Assembly: GCF_013371215.1 (NCBI RefSeq) | Contig: NZ_JABWMH010000003.1 | Location: 248,001 to 312,000 of the forward strand | Reading direction: 5' to 3' | From: Parasphingorhabdus flavimaris | GTDB lineage: Bacteria; Pseudomonadota; Alphaproteobacteria; Sphingomonadales; Sphingomonadaceae | DNA length: 64,000 nt | Shown here: positions 58,711-64,000 of the stretch, one piece after another | Numbering within the stretch: the first letter of the stretch is position 1 | Layout of the letters: each line of letters begins with the position of its first letter | The notes under the pieces: model-generated | Seen by the model: only the letters and a program-made list of their open reading frames with translations | The model's database searches: none | What the model was told of the DNA's origin: nothing | Position numbers and translations under genes: made by a program

Positions 58711-60084
58711 TCAATTGCCATGCCCTCCATGCGTGTTGGCGTCGGTTAAACTTCGCTTGTTTGACAAATAATATTTCTCGAACCCGACGATGATAACGAT
58801 GCCGACAAATGCGATGACTATAATCCACGGATCACTGTTGGCTTTCATCATCAGGAAAGCGCCGAGCACAACGACATCGAAAAATATCGCGCTCAGCAAT
58901 ACCCATCCTTGGGCTCCTACATCCTTACGTAAATATCTGAACACACCCCAGTGGATGACGATGTCCATCACCAGATAGAAAATCGCGCCAAGCGATGCGA
59001 TACGGCCCAGATCAAAAAATGCGGCCAGCAAGCCTGCTGCTATGACGGTATAAACCAATGTATGCGTCTGAATGCCGCCAGGCATGCCAAAGTGACGGTG
59101 CGGAATAAGCTCCATATCGGTCAGCATCGCAAGCATGCGGGAGACCGCAAACACACTGGCAAGAAGTCCCGATGCCGTTGCAATAATGGCAATGGCAACG
59201 GTAAACCAAACACCATAGTCACCAAAGGCCGGGCGGGCCGCTTCAGCGAGCGCATAGTCCTTCGCCGCGGCAATTTCATCAATGCCAAGCGTCGAGCCGA
59301 CCGCAAAGGCCACCGCCATATAGACGAGCAGACAGATCGCCAGCGAGATCATGATCGCACGACCTACGTTCTTTTCAGGATGGACAACTTCTCCGCCGCT
59401 GTTGGTAATTGTCGTAAAGCCCTTGAACGCAAGAATGGCGAGGGCAATCCCGGCGATAAATCCGGTCGGAGAGGCCGCGCTTTCTGGCGCACTTTGCGCA
59501 GATTCAAAGGTGAAACCAGCGGCCCAAAGTATCGCGAGAGAGAATATCAATATGCCGCCGATTTTGAGTATTGCAGTGACCGATGAAATCGACCCGATAA
59601 TCTTGTTGCTTGCGATATTGACGAGAAAGGCAAAAATGATCAGGCCGATAGCGAGTATCGGCACCAAGATGGAATCGCGGCCAACGTCGAAGAGTTGCAA
59701 TGTGTAAGTCCCGAACGTCCGGGCAACGAGGCTTTCATTGATGATCATCGAGAAGGCCATCATTAGCGCAGCGGCTCCCGTCACTGTCGCGGGTCCATAG
59801 GCCTTTTGCAGGATCATGGCGATGCCGCCAGCGGAAGGATATTTATTGGACACCTTGATATAGGTATAAGCGCTAAATCCGCTGATCACGGCGGCAATAA
59901 GGAAAGCCAGCGGGAATAATGGGCCGGATAATTCCGCAACCTGCCCGGTCAGAGCAAATATCCCCGCACCGATCATAACACCGGTGCCCATTGCCACTGT
60001 TCCCGCCAATGTCAGGCTGCCCGCTTTGTAGGACGAGGTTTTTTTACCGGTTTTCACAGCGCTCCCGTGGTCGTTCATCGCCAT
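58711..60084 (-). CDS. APC-superfamily amino-acid permease
   Basis: A 457-residue inner-membrane transporter with about twelve segments. AGTVAMGTGVMIGAGIFALT in the first segment carries the GxG(I/V)G-type substrate-binding break of the APC fold, and FKGFTTITNSGGEVVHPEKN is the conserved cytoplasmic/segment-6 region. Its tail is short and basic, ending in a His/Gly-rich DANTHGGHGN. The substrate is unknown. Its start overlaps the upstream small gene by 10 bp, so it is the last gene of a three-gene unit. Confidence 0.92.
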   Translation of the reverse strand: MAMNDHGSAVKTGKKTSSYKAGSLTLAGTVAMGTGVMIGAGIFALTGQVAELSGPLFPLAFLIAAVISGFSAYTYIKVSNKYPSAGGIAMILQKAYGPATVTGAAALMMAFSMIINESLVARTFGTYTLQLFDVGRDSILVPILAIGLIIFAFLVNIASNKIIGSISSVTAILKIGGILIFSLAILWAAGFTFESAQSAPESAASPTGFIAGIALAILAFKGFTTITNSGGEVVHPEKNVGRAIMISLAICLLVYMAVAFAVGSTLGIDEIAAAKDYALAEAARPAFGDYGVWFTVAIAIIATASGLLASVFAVSRMLAMLTDMELIPHRHFGMPGGIQTHTLVYTVIAAGLLAAFFDLGRIASLGAIFYLVMDIVIHWGVFRYLRKDVGAQGWVLLSAIFFDVVVLGAFLMMKANSDPWIIVIAFVGIVIIVGFEKYYLSNKRSLTDANTHGGHGN

Positions 60085-60422
60085 TCACTTCTAAATCGCG
60101 CTGCCCGGTCCGCAAAGCGGTTCATATGCGATACCGCTTCCGTTGTCAGAGGATGTTGTGTCGCATCCTCCCTGGGTGAAATAAGTTCTGCCAATGCACG
60201 AACTTTTTCATGGGTTTTATCTGGGCTTTCCGAAAGCAGAGCCAACACGATATTCTCCAGTGCAATAACGCGAACTCTAAGCTGGACGAGTTCGGCGTTA
60301 CCTATGTGCGGATATTCCGATGTCCGGTTATCCTCTTCGGTTTGTGCGCCACCTTCATTGTCCCAGCGGGAAAGCGCACGATAAGGGTCCCGATATAGCT
60401 CGGCGTCTTTTTTATCAGTCAT
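60075..60422 (-). CDS. Hypothetical small soluble protein
   Basis: A 115-residue protein starting MTDKKDAELYRDPYRALSRW. It is hydrophilic with a central helix (LVQLRVRVIALENIVLALLS) and a second helix region to the end. No family recognised. AGGAAAG lies about 6 bp before the ATG at 60422. It overlaps both neighbours (ATGA with the upstream membrane gene, 10 bp with the permease), which supports that it is real and co-translated. Confidence 0.65.
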   Translation of the reverse strand: MTDKKDAELYRDPYRALSRWDNEGGAQTEEDNRTSEYPHIGNAELVQLRVRVIALENIVLALLSESPDKTHEKVRALAELISPREDATQHPLTTEAVSHMNRFADRAARFRSEWR

Positions 60423-60880
60423 GGATCTTTCCTGTCTACTTGGGGCTGCCTTCTCGCGAACCAGAGTGTGATCGAAGGTATAACGATCCACATCACAATA
60501 GGGATCAGGCCGACATCTACAAACGGTATGACCGGCATAAGGTCGCTATAGCGCCAACCCCAATCCCAGTCGCGCGGCACCTTCGTCGCGAATATTTCGA
60601 TGACTAGCGTGATTGTCAGACCCGTTCCCAAATAGACCCCCAACATCCAGATCTTTGGATCGAACATCCAGTATCTATTTCGTTTGAGCAAAGAGACGAG
60701 CGAATAGGCGACGAGCAGGATCCCGGCATCGCCGAAACTTGCTTGCGTGCAGCCCAATGTCCTCTCCCAATAGGTTGCCTGTCCGACATCAAAAAAGGGC
60801 ATCTGCAGAAACTCCCAGATGAAGGAGGTCATAAAGCCGAAAATCGCGACGTGCACTTCAGGTTGCTTGTCAAAGTTCAT
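60419..60880 (-). CDS. Hypothetical four-helix membrane protein
   Basis: A 153-residue protein with about four membrane segments (FGFMTSFIWEFLQMPFFDVG, ILLVAYSLVSLL, MLGVYLGTGLTITLVIEIFA, VGLIPIVMWIVIPSITLWFA). Conserved-looking Trp, Glu and Asp residues are embedded (FIWEF, VIEIFATK). No family named with confidence. It is 82 bp downstream of the CusA gene on the same strand and overlaps the next gene by 4 bp, so it may belong to a metal-efflux transcript. Confidence 0.7.
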   Translation of the reverse strand: MNFDKQPEVHVAIFGFMTSFIWEFLQMPFFDVGQATYWERTLGCTQASFGDAGILLVAYSLVSLLKRNRYWMFDPKIWMLGVYLGTGLTITLVIEIFATKVPRDWDWGWRYSDLMPVIPFVDVGLIPIVMWIVIPSITLWFARRQPQVDRKDP

Positions 60881-60962
60881 GATACGACAACTCCGGTTTT
60901 GAATAGCGAAACAGGACCCGCTGCGGTCGGGAAACTGTGCAATGTAGGAAGTTGGGTCAAAA

Positions 60963-63900
60963 TCATTTCAGCTTTTCCGCCTCGCGTCTGCGAAGCAGAT
61001 AATATGCTGCGGGCACAACAAATAGCGAAAGCAAAGGCGCGCTCAGCATGCCGCCGACCATCGGAGCGGCAATCCGGCGCATCACTTCCGACCCGGCGCC
61101 TTCGCCGATGAGGATCGGGAAAAGGCCTGCCAAGATCACCGCTACGGTCATCGCCTTTGGCCGTATTCGCAGCAATGCGCCTTCACGCACTGCCTGTTTC
61201 ACCTGCTCTGCGTCCGGCTTTTCGCCGCGCGCTTCCAGTGCCTGTTTCAGATAGATCAGCATCACCACGCCAAACTCTGCTGACACGCCGGCAAGCGCGA
61301 TAAAACCAACCGCAGTTGCAATTGACTGGTTGAGGCCCATCGCATAGAGCAGCCATAATCCGCCGGTGAATGCGAATGGCAATGTTGCCATGATCAGCAA
61401 CGCTTCATCAAAACGGCGGAAGGTCAGATAGAGCAGAAAGAAGATGATCGCCAAAGTGGCGGGCACGACCACCATCAGCCGATTGGTTGCGCGTTGCAGA
61501 TACTCGAACTGCCCGGTATAAGCCACGCTAACACCCGGTGGCAGATCAACCTCCTTGCCAATGGCCGCTTGCAAATCTGCAACCACCGACACCAGATCGC
61601 GTCCCCTGGTATCGACGTATATCCAGGTTGATGGCCGCCCATTTTCACTGCGCAGCATCGGCGGACCGGAACTGATGTCAATGTCGGCGACCGTGCCCAA
61701 GGTAATCTGCTGCAAGGATGGCGTGAGAACCGGAAGATTTCGCAGGTTTTCCAGGCTATCACGTATCTCCCGCGGATAGCGGACGCTTATCGGATAGCGG
61801 GCGAGCCCTTCGACGGTTTCGCCAACATTCTTGCCCCCGATTGCGCTCGATACGACAGACTGGACATCGGAAATATTGAGTCCGTAACGGGCGGCAGCCG
61901 CGCGGTCGATATCAATGTCGATATAGCTTCCGCCGGTCAGTCTTTCCGCCAGGGCCGAACTGACACCTTCAACCTTTTTGGCAGCAGCCTCGATTTTCTG
62001 GGCGACCTTGTCAATTGCATCGAGATTATCACCCGACACCTTGATCCCGATCGGGCTTTTAATTCCCGTCGAGAGCATTTCGATACGGTTGCGGATCGGC
62101 GGAATCCAGAAATTGGCCAGTCCGGGAACCCTGACCGCTTTGTCGAGCTCCTCAATCAGCTTGTCCGACGTCATGCCCGCGCGCCATTCTTCCTTCGGCT
62201 TGAAATGGATGGTCGTCTCGAACATGGTTAGCGGAGCAGGATCAGTTGCTGTATCGGCGCGCCCAGCCTTACCGAACACTGTTTCCACTTCAGGCACCGA
62301 TTTTATCAATCGGTTGGTCTGTTGAAGCAGTTCTGAGGCTTTCGCCGGAGATAGCCCCGGCAGGGCATTGGGCATGTAAAGCAAATCGCCTTCATCCATT
62401 TGCGGCATGAACTCGCCGCCAAGCTGGCTGATCGGCCAAGCGCTGGTAGCAAAGATGAGCAGCGCGATCACGAGCAGTTTTTTCGGGCTTTTGAGCGACC
62501 AGTCGAGTGCTGGCCTATAGATTTTCATGAGGAAGCGACTGATCGGATTTTTCTCTTCGGACGGTATTTTTCCGCGAATGAAATAGCCCATCAAAACCGG
62601 TATCAAGGTGATCGAGAGAATGGCAGCCCCCGCCATCGCGTAGGTTTTTGTGAATGCCAGTGGGGAGAATAGCCGTCCTTCTTGCCCTTCCAGGGTAAAG
62701 ATCGGCAGGAATGAAAAGGTGATGATGAGCAGGCTGAGGAAAAGCGCCGGGCCAACTTCAACCGCTGCATCGACGATCAGCTGCCATCGCTTTTCGCCCG
62801 GCATTTCGGCGTCCGGGTTGTCATTCTGCCATTTTTCAAGATGCTTGTGCGCATTCTCAATCATGACAATGGCGGCATCGACCATCGCGCCAATGGCAAT
62901 GGCAATTCCGCCAAGCGACATGATATTAGCGTTAATCCCCTGAAAGCGCATGACCAGAAATGCGATCAATATACCAAGCGGTAGGGTTAGAATAGCCACG
63001 AGCGCAGAGCGCGCGTGCCAAAGGAACAATGCGCACACAATTGCAACGACGATAAATTCTTCGAGCAATTTCGTGGTGAGATTATCGACCGCCTTGTCGA
63101 TCAGTTCGGAACGGTCATAGGTCGTCACAACCTCGACTCCGGGCGGCAGGCTCTGCTTGAGCGTCGCAAGCTTCGCTTTCACCCCGGCAATAGTCTCGCG
63201 GGCGTTTTTACCGGAGCGCAAGATGATGACGCCGCCAGCCACTTCGCCTTCACCGTTCAGTTCTGCTATCCCGCGTCTGATTTCGGGGCCTATTTGAATC
63301 CGCGCAATATCACCCAAGGTGACGGGAATACCGCCGCGCGCGGTTTTTAAGGGAATGGCCCGGAAATCATTTAGATTTTCCAGATAGCCGTTGGCCCTCA
63401 CGATATATTCGCGTTCGGCCAGTTCCACGATCGAACCGCCGACTTCCTGATTTGCGTTCTGGATCGCCTTGATCACGCTGTCTTGGTCAATCCCCAGAGA
63501 CACCATCCGGTCAGGATCAAGCACAACCTGATATTGTTTCACCATACCGCCAATGGACGCGACTTCCGCAACGCCGGGAATGGTCTGCAATTCATAGCGG
63601 AGGAACCAGTCCTGCAACGAGCGAAGCTGGGACAGGTCATTGCGCCCGGTTCGGTCGACAAGGGCATATTCATAGATCCAGCCGACACCGGTTGCGTCTG
63701 GCCCCAGCGTCGGGACAACGCCGGTCGGCAGATCGGCTTGAACCTGATTGAGATATTCCAGAACCCGCGAACGTGCCCAATAGAGATCGGTGCTGTCATC
63801 AAACAGCACATAGACATAGCTGTCTCCATTGAATGAATAGCCGCGCACCGCGCGTGACCCCGGAACCGACAGCATTGTGGTTGTGATGGGATAGGTAACC

Positions 63901-64000
63901 TGATTTTCGACGATCTGCGGAGCCTGTCCGGGATAGGGGGTGCGAATAATGACCTGCACATCGGAAAGGTCCGGCAGGGCATCGACCGGCATGGTTCTGA
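60963..64000 (-). CDS. cusA: CusA-type heavy-metal RND efflux pump (N-terminus outside window)
   Basis: At least 1012 residues; the frame is open to the last base and lacks the first membrane segment, so the gene begins right of the window. [20 protein letters not shown] at the visible start and [23 protein letters not shown] mark the CusA branch (CzcA has a different segment-4 motif). Two membrane domains and two periplasmic porter domains are all present. Of the three Met residues that ferry Cu/Ag in E. coli CusA, two seem conserved ([17 protein letters not shown]); the third position reads RYGL. It should expel Cu(I)/Ag(I) or related ions with a CusB/CusC partner beyond the edge. Confidence 0.93.
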   Translation of the reverse strand, partial: RTMPVDALPDLSDVQVIIRTPYPGQAPQIVENQVTYPITTTMLSVPGSRAVRGYSFNGDSYVYVLFDDSTDLYWARSRVLEYLNQVQADLPTGVVPTLGPDATGVGWIYEYALVDRTGRNDLSQLRSLQDWFLRYELQTIPGVAEVASIGGMVKQYQVVLDPDRMVSLGIDQDSVIKAIQNANQEVGGSIVELAEREYIVRANGYLENLNDFRAIPLKTARGGIPVTLGDIARIQIGPEIRRGIAELNGEGEVAGGVIILRSGKNARETIAGVKAKLATLKQSLPPGVEVVTTYDRSELIDKAVDNLTTKLLEEFIVVAIVCALFLWHARSALVAILTLPLGILIAFLVMRFQGINANIMSLGGIAIAIGAMVDAAIVMIENAHKHLEKWQNDNPDAEMPGEKRWQLIVDAAVEVGPALFLSLLIITFSFLPIFTLEGQEGRLFSPLAFTKTYAMAGAAILSITLIPVLMGYFIRGKIPSEEKNPISRFLMKIYRPALDWSLKSPKKLLVIALLIFATSAWPISQLGGEFMPQMDEGDLLYMPNALPGLSPAKASELLQQTNRLIKSVPEVETVFGKAGRADTATDPAPLTMFETTIHFKPKEEWRAGMTSDKLIEELDKAVRVPGLANFWIPPIRNRIEMLSTGIKSPIGIKVSGDNLDAIDKVAQKIEAAAKKVEGVSSALAERLTGGSYIDIDIDRAAAARYGLNISDVQSVVSSAIGGKNVGETVEGLARYPISVRYPREIRDSLENLRNLPVLTPSLQQITLGTVADIDISSGPPMLRSENGRPSTWIYVDTRGRDLVSVVADLQAAIGKEVDLPPGVSVAYTGQFEYLQRATNRLMVVVPATLAIIFFLLYLTFRRFDEALLIMATLPFAFTGGLWLLYAMGLNQSIATAVGFIALAGVSAEFGVVMLIYLKQALEARGEKPDAEQVKQAVREGALLRIRPKAMTVAVILAGLFPILIGEGAGSEVMRRIAAPMVGGMLSAPLLSLFVVPAAYYLLRRREAEKLK

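Noticed and set aside
1-64000. CRISPR arrays
   Set aside because: No regularly spaced repeat-spacer pattern seen; the only tandem repeats are the short ones listed.

Overview
The window reads as chromosomal DNA of an alphaproteobacterium, most likely order Sphingomonadales (Sphingopyxis/Sphingorhabdus-like). This is inferred from gene content and protein style: VC_2705-type solute symporter with DUF4212 partner, DUF1285, DUF6771-like protein, TonB-ExbB-ExbD-ExbD, hom/glpX/recJ neighbourhood, YbjN and UbiK-like proteins, and short AGCGGAC-type interspersed repeats. No rRNA or replication origin was seen. Two tRNA genes are present (Glu-TTC, Gln-TTG).

Layout. 0-20.6 kb is mainly housekeeping: a TetR tail, an acetate/organic-acid uptake pair with acetyl-CoA synthetase, nitroreductase, a three-gene overlapping operon (DUF1285, CoA Nudix hydrolase, CCA-adding enzyme), a PQQ-type sugar dehydrogenase, Tag glycosylase, cytochrome c, MscS channel, Pal, a short KdpD/KdpE pair, and a divergent NsrR-like repressor/truncated-globin-DUF1971 pair with an NsrR-type operator between them. 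20.7-31.8 kb is a probable genomic island bounded by tRNA-Glu and a 22-bp copy of its 3' end. It carries a seven-gene minus-strand operon whose order and protein architectures match the Fap functional-amyloid system (A, B, C, D, E, an extra peptidoglycan-binding gene, F), two Crp/Fnr regulators and a formate/nitrite-type channel.

31.8-49.2 kb returns to core genes: recJ, an Fe-S-type uracil-DNA glycosylase, glpX, hom, the tonB-exbB-exbD-exbD energy-transduction operon with a structured leader, an ABC exporter, TspO, UbiK-like, YbjN, and a MarR regulator divergent from ilvE with a 27-bp palindrome across the MarR start codon.

49.2-58.7 kb, after tRNA-Gln, is accessory: an XRE regulator directly abutting a PrrC/RloC-like AAA_13 ATPase (candidate anti-phage module), a nonsense-mutated and truncated MmeI-like methyltransferase remnant, an unknown gene, a hairpin-dense non-coding stretch, dispersed repeats, and LysR, DUF983 and EamA genes. 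58.7-64 kb has an amino-acid permease with two small partners and the 3' part of a CusA-type heavy-metal efflux pump running off the right edge.

The most noteworthy system is the Fap-like amyloid operon. Fap has been described mainly from beta-, gamma- and deltaproteobacteria, so an alphaproteobacterial, tRNA-linked version with an extra gene deserves follow-up. All family assignments are by reading motifs; no searches were run.
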